In this document: positions 5,486 through 12,572 of the stretch, piece after piece
Position numbering within the stretch: position 1 is the first letter of the stretch
Layout of the letters: each line of letters opens with the position of its first letter
Assembly: GCA_035480775.1 (NCBI GenBank)
Contig: DATIHK010000022.1
Location: forward strand, 1-12,572
Length of the DNA: 12,572 bases
Origin: DATIHK01 sp035480775
GTDB taxonomy: Bacteria; Patescibacteriota; WWE3; UBA101185; UBA10185
Direction: 5' to 3'
Made by a program: the position numbers and the translations under genes
Notes under the pieces: generated by a model
The model's input: only the letters and a program-made list of their open reading frames with translations
Told to the model about the DNA's origin: nothing
Databases searched by the model: none

Positions 5486-5526
5486 AAACCGAAGGTTGCT
5501 GTCTGGCCTTCGGTTTAGTCTTTTTT
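5486..5526 (+). terminator. Intrinsic terminator after the HTH gene
   Basis: AAACCGAAGG (5486-5495) pairs perfectly with CCTTCGGTTT (5507-5516) around an 11-base loop and is followed by a T-rich run (TCTTTTTT, 5519-5526). It separates the HTH gene from the mreB promoter. Confidence 0.85.
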
Positions 5527-5539
5527 ATACTCAATCTTG

Positions 5540-5548
5540 TGATAAACT
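5540..5548 (+). promoter_or_regulatory. Extended -10 promoter candidate for mreB
   Basis: TGATAAACT (TG, one base, TAAACT) ends nine bases before the ATG at 5558. It starts 13 bases after the terminator T run. No good -35 hexamer is visible. The predicted transcript start near 5555 leaves almost no leader. Confidence 0.5.
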
Positions 5549-5557
5549 CTGTTGGAA

Positions 5558-6628
5558 ATGGAAATGTTAAATAAACTATTTGGGTTATTTTCCCATGACA
5601 TTGGAATAGATTTAGGCACAGCTAATACTTTAGTTTATGTTCGAGGTAAAGGAATTTTGATTCGTGAACCAAGTGTTGTAACAATCAACAAAAAAACCCG
5701 CGAAGTTTTAGCCGTAGGTTCTGAAGCTAAGCGCATGATCGGAAAAACTCCCGCCAACATAATTGCTGTGCGCCCATTGCGGGATGGAGTAATTTCAGAT
5801 TTTTATGTTACTCAAAAAATGCTCGAACACTTTATTAAACTTGTACACCAAATGCCCGGAAGTGCCGCCAGTTTGTCTCCGCTAATTTTGCCAAAGATTC
5901 CTAGACCTCGCGTAGTCTTAGGCGTACCGTCTGGAGTTACTTCTGTAGAGCGCAAAGCAGTTATAGATGCTGCACGTAATGCTGGCGCTCGAGAAGCATA
6001 CTTAATAGAAGAACCTATGGCTGCTGCGATTGGGGCAAATTTGCCTATTGAAGAGCCACAAGGAACTATGATTGTTGATATGGGTGGGGGAACTACCGAA
6101 ATTGCCGTTATTTCTTTAGGCGGACTAGTTGTAAATAAATCGCTCCGAATCGCTGGTGACGAAATGGATGCCGAAATAGTTAATTATGCTCGTGCAAAAT
6201 ACAATTTATTATTAGGTGAGCGCACAGCCGAAGAAATAAAATTTAGCATTGGAAACGCAATTGAATTTGAAAATGAAAATGAGCATAAAGCAATTTTACG
6301 CGGTCGCGATCTAAAAACAGGCTTACCTCGTTCGGTAGAAATATCACCAGCAGAAATCAGAGAAGCTTTAAAAAATCCAATTAATATTATTGTCAACGGC
6401 GTCAAAGATGCTGTCGAAGAAACTCCAGCAGAATTAGTTTCAGACATATTACGCAATGGCATTACTTTAGCAGGCGGAACTTCACTTTTACGGGGATTTG
6501 CTGATCTTATGACTCGCGAATTAAAGGTGCGAGTTCGGGTTGCTCCTGATCCACTAACCTGCGTAGTTCGAGGATGCGCCAAAACACTAGAAGATTTTGC
6601 ACTTCTTGATCGTGTCAAAGTTTCTTAG
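5558..6628 (+). CDS. mreB: Rod shape-determining actin homologue MreB
   Basis: The bacterial actin that forms membrane-associated filaments and guides the elongation machinery. Numbered from the ATG at 5564, the nucleotide-binding signatures are DIGIDLGTANT (12-22), DMGGGTTE (172-179) and the adenosine motif near 299-312 (GITLAGGTSLLRG). The MLNKLFGLF N-terminus may act as the membrane-binding amphipathic segment. Compared with Escherichia coli MreB there is an insertion of roughly ten residues before PRPRVV (about 97-113, rich in Ser, Leu and Pro). TTG 5552, ATG 5558 and ATG 5564 are all possible starts; 5558 is preferred as the first ATG after the predicted transcription start, giving 356 residues. 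It heads an mreB-mreC-mreD-PBP2 cluster. Confidence 0.96.
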   Translation: MEMLNKLFGLFSHDIGIDLGTANTLVYVRGKGILIREPSVVTINKKTREVLAVGSEAKRMIGKTPANIIAVRPLRDGVISDFYVTQKMLEHFIKLVHQMPGSAASLSPLILPKIPRPRVVLGVPSGVTSVERKAVIDAARNAGAREAYLIEEPMAAAIGANLPIEEPQGTMIVDMGGGTTEIAVISLGGLVVNKSLRIAGDEMDAEIVNYARAKYNLLLGERTAEEIKFSIGNAIEFENENEHKAILRGRDLKTGLPRSVEISPAEIREALKNPINIIVNGVKDAVEETPAELVSDILRNGITLAGGTSLLRGFADLMTRELKVRVRVAPDPLTCVVRGCAKTLEDFALLDRVKVS

Positions 6629-6637
6629 TGTTAAAAT
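6629..6637 (+). promoter_or_regulatory. Extended -10 promoter of mreC, predicted leaderless
   Basis: TGTTAAAAT begins right after the mreB stop codon and ends six bases before the GTG at 6644, the same element and spacing as at def. It suggests that mreC can be transcribed apart from mreB. Confidence 0.55.
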
Positions 6638-6643
6638 GTGCTT

Positions 6644-7420
6644 GTGAAGAAACTATTTGTCGCTTTTGTAATACTTGCTTTGGGATTTTTGGGAGTTTTT
6701 AATCCATTTAGAACTGTTGTTCAATATATTTTTACCCCCGTAGAATTTGGGCTTAAAAATACCGCATCTTCTATAAAAGATACTGGTAATTTTTTTATTG
6801 CGCTTAAAGGGCTTAGAGACCAAAATATATCTCTAATTAAAGAAAATCAGAATTTAAAATCTATTATTTTGTCTTTAAAGCAAGCCGACGACGAAAACAA
6901 AATTTTAAGAACTCAATTGAACTTAAAAAACAGAAATACATTTGATAAAAAGCTTTTACTAGCTAATGTTATGGGGAACGCTAAAGATTTGACTGGTGGC
7001 TCTGTAATTATAGACAAAGGTACTAGGCAAGGAGTTAAAGCCGGGTCGAATGTAATACTAGCTAACTATCTAGTTGGAATAGTTAAAGATACCCAATCTG
7101 AAAGGAGCCTGGTCAGTCTTATCACTTCACCAGATATTTCTGCTACTGTTCGTGATATAGATGTTGCCCAGCATACCGAAGGTCTAGCAGTTGGACAGTA
7201 TGGAACTTCTATTCAGATGACTAGAATTCTTCCAAATGAAGTAATTAATGTTGGCGATACTATTGTTACCTCAGGAAAAGACGGAATTTTTGACGCTAAT
7301 TTATTGTTAGGTAAAGTTGTAAAGGTGGTTTCTGTTCCAGCGGAGCCTTTAAAAAGCGCGTATATTGAAACTCAAATAGATTTGGCAAATTTAGACAAAG
7401 TATTTGTAATTATCGAATGA
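6644..7420 (+). CDS. mreC: Rod shape-determining protein MreC
   Basis: A bitopic membrane protein that links MreB filaments to the extracytoplasmic peptidoglycan synthases. The 258 residues begin with MKK and a membrane helix (about 4-20), then a helical, probably coiled-coil segment (about 35-95, rich in Leu, Asn, Lys and Glu), then the beta domains typical of MreC: GGSVIIDKGTRQGVKAG.NVI (about 115-140) and the later GDTIVTSGKDGIFDANLLLGKVV. The GTG at 6644 is chosen because it gives the standard MKKLF start and sits six bases after a -10 element; an in-frame GTG at 6638 would add only two residues. It starts 15 bases after mreB. A strong hairpin begins at its stop codon. Confidence 0.94.
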   Translation: MKKLFVAFVILALGFLGVFNPFRTVVQYIFTPVEFGLKNTASSIKDTGNFFIALKGLRDQNISLIKENQNLKSIILSLKQADDENKILRTQLNLKNRNTFDKKLLLANVMGNAKDLTGGSVIIDKGTRQGVKAGSNVILANYLVGIVKDTQSERSLVSLITSPDISATVRDIDVAQHTEGLAVGQYGTSIQMTRILPNEVINVGDTIVTSGKDGIFDANLLLGKVVKVVSVPAEPLKSAYIETQIDLANLDKVFVIIE

Positions 7421-7449
7421 CGTCAAGACTACTTCGTATACTTGACGTC
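7419..7449 (+). promoter_or_regulatory. Hairpin between mreC and mreD
   Basis: GACGTCAAG (7419-7427) pairs perfectly with CTTGACGTC (7441-7449); after two mismatches TAC and GTA can also pair around a three-base loop. The left arm begins within the mreC TGA stop. There is no T tract after it, so it is not a standard terminator. It could stabilise or attenuate mRNA, or be a dyad operator, since GACGTC is itself palindromic. Confidence 0.6.
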
Positions 7450-7469
7450 TATGCTTACAAAGTTCGCAT

Positions 7470-7952
7470 ATGAAAAAAATTGGAGTTCTAATTTTTGTGA
7501 ATATATTGCTAGTTATTCTTCAAAACTCTTTTTTTAACGAGTTGTTTTCGGCAAAATTTAATCCTAATTTAGTCATGGCATTTGGCTTTGCATTTTTGCT
7601 TATGAATGATGAAGAAGTTGGCTTGTCTAGTTTATTAATAGGTGGTTTAGTATACGATTTATTAACTTTTGTTACCGTCGGATTCTCATCTTTTTTGTTT
7701 TTGATTCTATTTGAGCTTTGCGTAATTGCTACTCATTACTTTTCTAAATCTCTACCCTTTAAGTTTTTACTGCTATTTATTTCGGCTACAATTTACACAT
7801 TTTTTGCAGTTTCAAACTCATTTGGAAGTGCCCTTGTGGTAGCAGCTCTAACTTTATTGACAAGTATTATCTTTTATTTGCTTGATGCTAATTTATTGCG
7901 CTATTTCTCAGGTACCGAACTTGGGCTCATGCGTCAAGGATATCGATCCTGA
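7470..7952 (+). CDS. mreD: Rod shape-determining membrane protein MreD
   Basis: A 160-residue, almost wholly hydrophobic protein with about five predicted membrane helices and the MreD-like features of an N-terminal ILLVILQNSFF helix and an FGFAFLLMNDEEVGLSSLLIGGLVYDL stretch. MreD proteins diverge strongly, so the call rests on topology, length and position between mreC and PBP2. It belongs to the elongasome with MreC and PBP2 in the inner membrane. It starts 49 bases after mreC, beyond a hairpin, with no Shine-Dalgarno site before the ATG. Confidence 0.88.
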   Translation: MKKIGVLIFVNILLVILQNSFFNELFSAKFNPNLVMAFGFAFLLMNDEEVGLSSLLIGGLVYDLLTFVTVGFSSFLFLILFELCVIATHYFSKSLPFKFLLLFISATIYTFFAVSNSFGSALVVAALTLLTSIIFYLLDANLLRYFSGTELGLMRQGYRS

Positions 7953-7967
7953 CAACAACTTTAGCAA

Positions 7968-9854
7968 ATGAAAAAAAATTTCTACGAAGAACTCTATAAA
8001 TATAATTTTTTTAAAAAAAGTGGTAAACCAAATTCATTTAAAGAAGAATTTAAATATATAGACAATGGGATGGGACTTTCTTCCACAGATAAATCTTTAC
8101 ATATAAAGTCAAAAACTTGGCAAACTGTATTATTTGCTTCTGCTGTAGTGTTTTTCTTTTTTTTATTAATTGCTAAAGGATTAAATTTACAAATATTTGA
8201 TCGCACTTTGTTTCAAAATCTTGCAGATCAAAATAGAATACGTAGTTTTATAGTACAAGCCGAAAGGGGAGTAGTTTATGATCGAAAAAAAACTATTATT
8301 GTTCGTAACAAACCAGCTTTTAGTATCGAAATGGATACAAATCTCTGTTCATTGCAAAGAAGCAATCTTCAATTGTGTCTAAATGTTGTAGACGCAGTTG
8401 CAGAAGTTGTGGATGTGGATCGCGCGCGTGTAACCAAAGATCTCAATGCTGGCAAATCATATGTAGTTCTTGCTAATGGATTAACCAAAGATCAAATTTT
8501 ACCAATTGAAGCTAATCTTTATTTGTATCCCAGTATTTCGGTTGCTGCTTCACCTGAGCGCGACTATTTATACAAAGATATATTTGCACACTTAGTAGGG
8601 TATGTGGGGTATGACGATAAAAGTTTGGAACCGTTAATAACCGGAAAGATGGGTATAGAAGAATCTTACAACAATTATTTAACAGGTGTTCCGGGAAGTA
8701 AAACGCTCCAAGTAGATTCTTCTGGAAGAACTTTTGAGCTTTTATCTGAAAAGCCGGCGACTCCAGGAAAAGATATTCAGTTATACGTCGATAAAGATTT
8801 GCAGACCAAGGCTTACGAACTTTTGGCCAAGGCAGTAGCAGATAAAAAAGCAGAAGCCGGAGTTGTAGTAGCACAAGATCCCAAAACTGGCGGTATTCTA
8901 GCAATGGTGAGCTATCCGTCGTTTGATCCAAACGAACTATCTTCAGGTATTTCTTCAGCACAGTTGAGCAAATTAAATAATGACCCGGCGTTTCCATTTT
9001 TTAATCGGGCAATCTCGGCTACTTATCCTCCAGGATCTACTTTTAAACTGGTAGTTTCTGCTGCAGCTTTAGTAGAAAAGATTGTAGACAAATCTACGAC
9101 TATTTTTGATAAAGGTTTTATTCAGGTTGGCACTTATATTTTTAGAAATTGGAAACTTTCAGGTCATGGGGAGGTTAATTTTTTAAGAGCTTTACAAGTT
9201 AGTAATGATACTTATTTTTATACAGTGGGAGGAGGTTTTGGTTCTATCAAAGGTTTAGGTATTAAAAAATTGGCCAAATGGGCTAAAAGTTTTGGTTTTG
9301 GCTCCAAAACAGGAGTTGATCTAGATGGCGAAGTTTCAGGAAATATGCCCGATGGCTTGGGTAAAGATTGGTATCTTGGTGATACTTATATTACTGCAAT
9401 AGGTCAAGGAGATGTGTTAGCAACTCCGTTACAAGTTAATAATGTAACTTCGTACTTTGCCAATGGTGGGCATTTGTATGTTCCGCGAGTAGCAAAAAGT
9501 GTTGATGGAGTTGATTTACCTCATCCAAAACCAATTGCAGAATATCTTACCGATGATGATAATTACGACCTAATTCGTCAAGGAATGAAATTGGCGGTTC
9601 TTCCGGGAGGTACAGCCTATCCGCTATTTGATTTTTCTCAGCGCCATCCTGGTATTGAACTCGCCGGAAAGACTGGCACATCCGAATACACAGATATTAA
9701 AGGTGAAGCCAAATCTCATGCCTGGTTTACTGTTTTTGGTCCCTACAAAGACCCTACAATCTCTCTGACGGTGTTTTTAGAAGGTGGGGGATCTGGTGCC
9801 GACGAAGCCGCTCCTATTGCCAAAGAATTATTAGATTCCTTTTTTGCAAAGTAA
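7968..9854 (+). CDS. mrdA: Penicillin-binding protein 2 (class B peptidoglycan transpeptidase)
   Basis: The D,D-transpeptidase that cross-links peptidoglycan during elongation. The 628 residues comprise a cytoplasmic tail of about 50 residues, one membrane helix (about 51-72), the PBP dimerisation/pedestal domain (RGVVYDRKK onward, about 98-270) and the transpeptidase domain. Catalytic motifs are S357-T-F-K360, S412-N-D414 and K568-TGT. SxD in place of SxN, followed by TYFY, is typical of the PBP2 subgroup, as is position in an mreBCD cluster. The N-terminal cytoplasmic extension is longer than in many PBP2s. RodA, its usual glycosyltransferase partner, is not next to it, since dprA follows. 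The start lies 15 bases after mreD without a Shine-Dalgarno site, so it is probably cotranscribed. Confidence 0.95.
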   Translation: MKKNFYEELYKYNFFKKSGKPNSFKEEFKYIDNGMGLSSTDKSLHIKSKTWQTVLFASAVVFFFFLLIAKGLNLQIFDRTLFQNLADQNRIRSFIVQAERGVVYDRKKTIIVRNKPAFSIEMDTNLCSLQRSNLQLCLNVVDAVAEVVDVDRARVTKDLNAGKSYVVLANGLTKDQILPIEANLYLYPSISVAASPERDYLYKDIFAHLVGYVGYDDKSLEPLITGKMGIEESYNNYLTGVPGSKTLQVDSSGRTFELLSEKPATPGKDIQLYVDKDLQTKAYELLAKAVADKKAEAGVVVAQDPKTGGILAMVSYPSFDPNELSSGISSAQLSKLNNDPAFPFFNRAISATYPPGSTFKLVVSAAALVEKIVDKSTTIFDKGFIQVGTYIFRNWKLSGHGEVNFLRALQVSNDTYFYTVGGGFGSIKGLGIKKLAKWAKSFGFGSKTGVDLDGEVSGNMPDGLGKDWYLGDTYITAIGQGDVLATPLQVNNVTSYFANGGHLYVPRVAKSVDGVDLPHPKPIAEYLTDDDNYDLIRQGMKLAVLPGGTAYPLFDFSQRHPGIELAGKTGTSEYTDIKGEAKSHAWFTVFGPYKDPTISLTVFLEGGGSGADEAAPIAKELLDSFFAK

Positions 9855-9904
9855 AACTCTATCTTAAATAGAGAAAGCTGTCTTTAAAAATTGTTCAAAG
9901 ACTA

Positions 9905-9910
9905 TATCCT
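9905..9910 (+). promoter_or_regulatory. Possible -10 box for dprA
   Basis: TATCCT ends six bases before the GTG at 9917. The same hexamer precedes topA by seven bases. There is no convincing -35, so this rests on spacing and on the recurrence of the pattern. Confidence 0.35.
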
Positions 9911-9916
9911 CAGTTA

Positions 9917-10549
9917 GTGCAGCACATTACTTTTGATAATCCAAACTTTATACAAGCATTTAAAGATTTTAATCTTTTAGATAACTACTATTTATTAGGG
10001 GATTATCTTGAACAAGATCAAAAAGCTTTTGCAGTAATCGGCAGTCGAAAAATGAGTCCATATGGAAAAGAAGTAACAAAATATTTTGTTGCTCATTTAG
10101 TTAAAGCTGGTTATACAATAGTATCTGGTTTAGCAGAAGGTGTAGATTCTGAAGCTCAAAAAAATGCAATTATGTTTGGAGGCAGAACAATAGGTATTTT
10201 AGGGTATGGATTTAATTTTCTAAAAGAAGATCCACAATATTATTTGGCAAAAGAAATAATTCAAAAAAAACAGGGTTGTCTTATTTCACCGTTTAAACAT
10301 GGCCAAAAGCCACTTAAGCACACTTTTATTAATCGAAATAAGTTGATTGCTGCAATGGTTTCGGGAGTTTTAGTAATTGAAGCTACCGAACGCAGCGGCA
10401 CTTTTCATACTGTGGGATCGGCTTTAGATTTCGGCAAAAATATTTATGCTGTTCCGGGAAATATTTTTAGTTATACAAGTAGAGGAACTCACCAATTAAT
10501 CCGCGAAGGAGCAATATTAACTGAAAGTGTAAAAGACTTGCAAATTTGA
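9917..10549 (+). CDS. dprA: DNA-processing protein DprA/Smf, minimal form
   Basis: DprA binds incoming single-stranded DNA and loads RecA during natural transformation. The Rossmann-like core is complete over residues about 38-205: AVIGSRKMSPYG, IVSGLAEGVDSEAQ, IGILGYGFN, the FINRNKLIAAM segment, VLVIEATERSGTFHTVGSAL and the IYAVPGN...SRGTHQLIREGA ending. The usual SGLArGID..AH motif here ends in AQ. At 210 residues it lacks the N-terminal SAM-like region and the C-terminal winged helix of long DprAs. The start is uncertain: the frame stays open back to a TAG at 9869, and ATT 9890 or CTG 9878 could extend it, but GTG 9917 is the first standard start after a -10-like box. It lies 62 bases after PBP2, just before topA. 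Confidence 0.88.
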   Translation: MQHITFDNPNFIQAFKDFNLLDNYYLLGDYLEQDQKAFAVIGSRKMSPYGKEVTKYFVAHLVKAGYTIVSGLAEGVDSEAQKNAIMFGGRTIGILGYGFNFLKEDPQYYLAKEIIQKKQGCLISPFKHGQKPLKHTFINRNKLIAAMVSGVLVIEATERSGTFHTVGSALDFGKNIYAVPGNIFSYTSRGTHQLIREGAILTESVKDLQI

Positions 10550-10573
10550 CAAGAAATTTTTTCCCGTTATCCT
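10546..10573 (+). promoter_or_regulatory. Promoter of topA, predicted leaderless
   Basis: Perfect TTGACA (10546-10551), a 16-base spacer, TATCCT (10568-10573), then seven bases to the ATG at 10581. The dprA stop TGA lies inside the -35 hexamer. There is no Shine-Dalgarno sequence before topA. Confidence 0.6.
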
Positions 10574-10580
10574 TACCCTT

Positions 10581-12572
10581 ATGAAACTAGTAATTGTGGA
10601 GTCGCCAACAAAAGCAAAAACGCTTTCGGGAATTTTGGGAAAAGACTACGTAATAAAGGCATCAATGGGACATATTAGAGATCTTCCACAGTCGGGAAAA
10701 TCTGCTAAAAATGGAAAAAATAAAGTCAAAAGATCTGGAAAATTAACTGTTGCCGAAAAAGCCGAACGAGAAAAAGCTCGACTTGGAATAGATATTGCTC
10801 ATGACTTTGCCCCAATATATGAAGTTCCAGAGAAATCACAAAAAGTTTTAGCCGATTTAACCAAAGCTTCTAAATCAGCAGATGGCATAATTTTAGCAAC
10901 AGACCCTGATAGAGAAGGAGAAGCAATAGCTTGGCACTTGTCCGAACTTTTAAAAGGCACATTTGAAAGAGTTGTTTTTCATGAACTAACAAAAGGTGCT
11001 ATCGAAGAGGCATTTAAGCATCCAGGAAAACTAGATTTAAACTTAGTAAATGCCCAACAAGCTCGAAGAATTTTAGATCGATTAGTTGGGTACAAATTGT
11101 CTCCGCTGCTCTGGAAAAACGTTATGTTCGGGCTTTCTGCCGGTCGAGTTCAAAGTGTAGCTGTCAGAATTATTGTCGAAAGAGAACGTGAACGCCAAGC
11201 TTTTAAACCTGAAGAGTATTGGTCGATTCAAGGAAACTTTGTAGGATCTAAAGACAAAAAAGTAACTGCTGAACTTGTAGAGCACAAAGATAAAAAACTC
11301 GAAATCAAAAATAAAGAACAAACGTCTAAAATAGAAGCCGAATTAAATAAAGCTGCTTTTTCTGTTGCAGAAGTAAAGAAATCAGAGCGTCAGCGCAAAG
11401 CCTACCCACCTTTTAAAACTTCAACGTTGCAGCAATCAGCTTCAAATGTATTTGGATATACAGCTAAGCGCACTATGATGGCAGCTCAAAAACTTTTTGA
11501 AAATGGATTTATAACTTACCACCGAACTGACTCAATTACTTTATCTGAACAGTTTATTACAACCGCACGAGATTTTATAAAAAAAGAAATGGGAGCAAAG
11601 TATTTACCTGATCAGCCAGAAATTTACAAAACTAAAGCAAAAAACGCTCAAGAAGCCCACGAAGGAATCAGACCGACAAATCTAGAAGTAGAGCCTTCGC
11701 AATTAACATCCAAAAAATTAGGTGACGAAGAATTAAAAGTATATTCATTAATTTGGAAAAGATCTATTGAAAGCCAAATGCTTCCAGCTGTATATGATCA
11801 GACGACCTTAAACATTAAGTCTGGCAATGACTACCTGTTTCGTGCTAACGGATCTGTAATTAAATTTGAAGGTTGGATGTATGTTGGAAAGCATATGGGA
11901 ATCGAAGAAGATCCTGAATCTCTAAATGAACTTCCAGAATTTGCCGAAGGAGAAAAGCTTGATTTATCAAATTTGCTATCTGATCAACATTTTACACAAC
12001 CTCCAGCCCGATATTCAGATGCAACACTTATTAAAGCTCTCGAAGAATTAGAAATCGGCAGACCTTCTACATATGCTCCAACCATTTCTACTATTCAGAG
12101 TAGAGGGTATGTTACAAAAGAAGGACGATATTTTGTTCCTACAGATGTGGCTTATGTTGTAAACGATCTTCTAGTCGAAAACTTTCCAGAAATTGTAGAC
12201 TACAAATTTACAGCCGATTTAGAAAATGACTTAGATAATATTGCCGACGGTAAAAAAGAGTGGGTTCCATTTATAAGAGCCTTTTACGAGCCGTTTGAAA
12301 AAGAATTGGTTGAAAAAGAAAAAACTTTAAATAAGCACGATGTTACAAACTTGGGTGAGATTGGTGAAAAATGTCCAGAATGTGGAAGACCGTTAATTTA
12401 CAAATTAGGTATATACGGAAAATTTATAAGTTGTACAGGTTATCCAGAATGTAAATATGCCAGACCACTTGATGCTCAAATGGATGCCGACGGAAATGAA
12501 GTCAAACAAGATTATGGAAAATGTCCAGATTGTGAAACTGGTGTTCTTATACTCAAACAAGGTCCCTATGGA
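10581..12572 (+). CDS. topA: DNA topoisomerase I (type IA), 3' partial
   Basis: Relaxes negative supercoils by cutting one DNA strand. The frame is open to the right edge, giving 664 residues. The Toprim domain begins KLVIVESPTKAKT (E7) and carries D108-x-D110-x-E112 in ATDPDREGEAIAWHL. LSAGRVQSVAVR is at 185-196. The active-site tyrosine is Y313 in FITYHRTDS. EAHEGIRPT and IGRPSTYAPTI follow. At the C-terminus there is a topoisomerase zinc ribbon (C598, C601, C618, C624) and the start of a second (C648, C651), cut by the window edge. Between HIRDLP and LGIDIAHDF there is an unusual Lys/Arg-rich insertion of about 27 residues (41-67). The ATG at 10581 gives the canonical N-terminus. Confidence 0.97.
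   Translation, partial: MKLVIVESPTKAKTLSGILGKDYVIKASMGHIRDLPQSGKSAKNGKNKVKRSGKLTVAEKAEREKARLGIDIAHDFAPIYEVPEKSQKVLADLTKASKSADGIILATDPDREGEAIAWHLSELLKGTFERVVFHELTKGAIEEAFKHPGKLDLNLVNAQQARRILDRLVGYKLSPLLWKNVMFGLSAGRVQSVAVRIIVERERERQAFKPEEYWSIQGNFVGSKDKKVTAELVEHKDKKLEIKNKEQTSKIEAELNKAAFSVAEVKKSERQRKAYPPFKTSTLQQSASNVFGYTAKRTMMAAQKLFENGFITYHRTDSITLSEQFITTARDFIKKEMGAKYLPDQPEIYKTKAKNAQEAHEGIRPTNLEVEPSQLTSKKLGDEELKVYSLIWKRSIESQMLPAVYDQTTLNIKSGNDYLFRANGSVIKFEGWMYVGKHMGIEEDPESLNELPEFAEGEKLDLSNLLSDQHFTQPPARYSDATLIKALEELEIGRPSTYAPTISTIQSRGYVTKEGRYFVPTDVAYVVNDLLVENFPEIVDYKFTADLENDLDNIADGKKEWVPFIRAFYEPFEKELVEKEKTLNKHDVTNLGEIGEKCPECGRPLIYKLGIYGKFISCTGYPECKYARPLDAQMDADGNEVKQDYGKCPDCETGVLILKQGPYG

Noticed and set aside
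8512..8997. Minus-strand ORF of 161 codons within PBP2
   Set aside because: It is a shadow of the PBP2 transpeptidase reading frame, with no signal or domain.
9857..9873. Hairpin CTCTAT/ATAGAG between PBP2 and dprA as a terminator
   Set aside because: It has only six mostly A-T pairs and no T tract after it.
1..12572. CRISPR arrays, insertion sequences, transposases, integrases or phage cassettes
   Set aside because: No regular short repeats with spacers, no terminal inverted repeats and no such genes were seen. The S74 protein is phage-like only in its domain and has no phage neighbours in the window.

Overview
The window looks like a chromosomal segment of a Candidate Phyla Radiation (Patescibacteria) bacterium, probably from the Microgenomates/Katanobacteria side. 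The reasons are moderate-to-low G+C, compact genes, a large surface protein carrying an S74 (endosialidase-type) chaperone domain, a small membrane protein of a type I recall from many CPR genomes, a minimal DprA, and an MreBCD-PBP2 rod system. TGA is used as a normal stop, so this is not one of the CPR lineages that recode TGA. The lineage call is inference from gene content; no search was run.

Layout. Positions 3-2810 (+) hold a surface or secreted cassette: the 3' part of a long stalk-like S74 protein, a secreted beta-rich protein whose start overlaps the S74 stop, and a small single-pass membrane protein. Positions 2821-3222 (-) hold three tRNA genes, transcribed in the order Thr(TGT), Tyr(GTA), Thr(GGT). 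Positions 3358-3594 (+) encode ribosomal protein bL28, which converges on and overlaps fmt. Positions 3584-5030 (-) are a def-fmt pair, the enzymes that remove and add the N-formyl group of initiator methionine; their genes overlap. Positions 5115-5456 (+) encode a small orphan protein resembling sigma-70 region 4, ended by a clear intrinsic terminator. Positions 5558-9854 (+) are mreB, mreC, mreD and a class B penicillin-binding protein (PBP2), the core of the cell-elongation machinery; RodA is not in the window. Positions 9917-12572 (+) are dprA and topA, the latter running off the right edge.

The most unusual feature is how genes start. Nearly every gene outside an operon interior lacks a Shine-Dalgarno sequence and has a -10-like hexamer ending 6 to 9 bases before its start codon (def, mreB, mreC, dprA, topA, bL28 and the small membrane protein). 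That spacing predicts leaderless or almost leaderless mRNAs. The clear exception is the sigma-region-4-like gene, which has a near-consensus promoter (TTTACA, 17 bases, TATAAT), a leader of about 28 bases and a strong AAAGGAGG site. Other points worth checking are an S74 autoprotease placed inside rather than at the end of its protein, a strong hairpin between mreC and mreD, and a tRNA-Thr with C instead of T at position 55.
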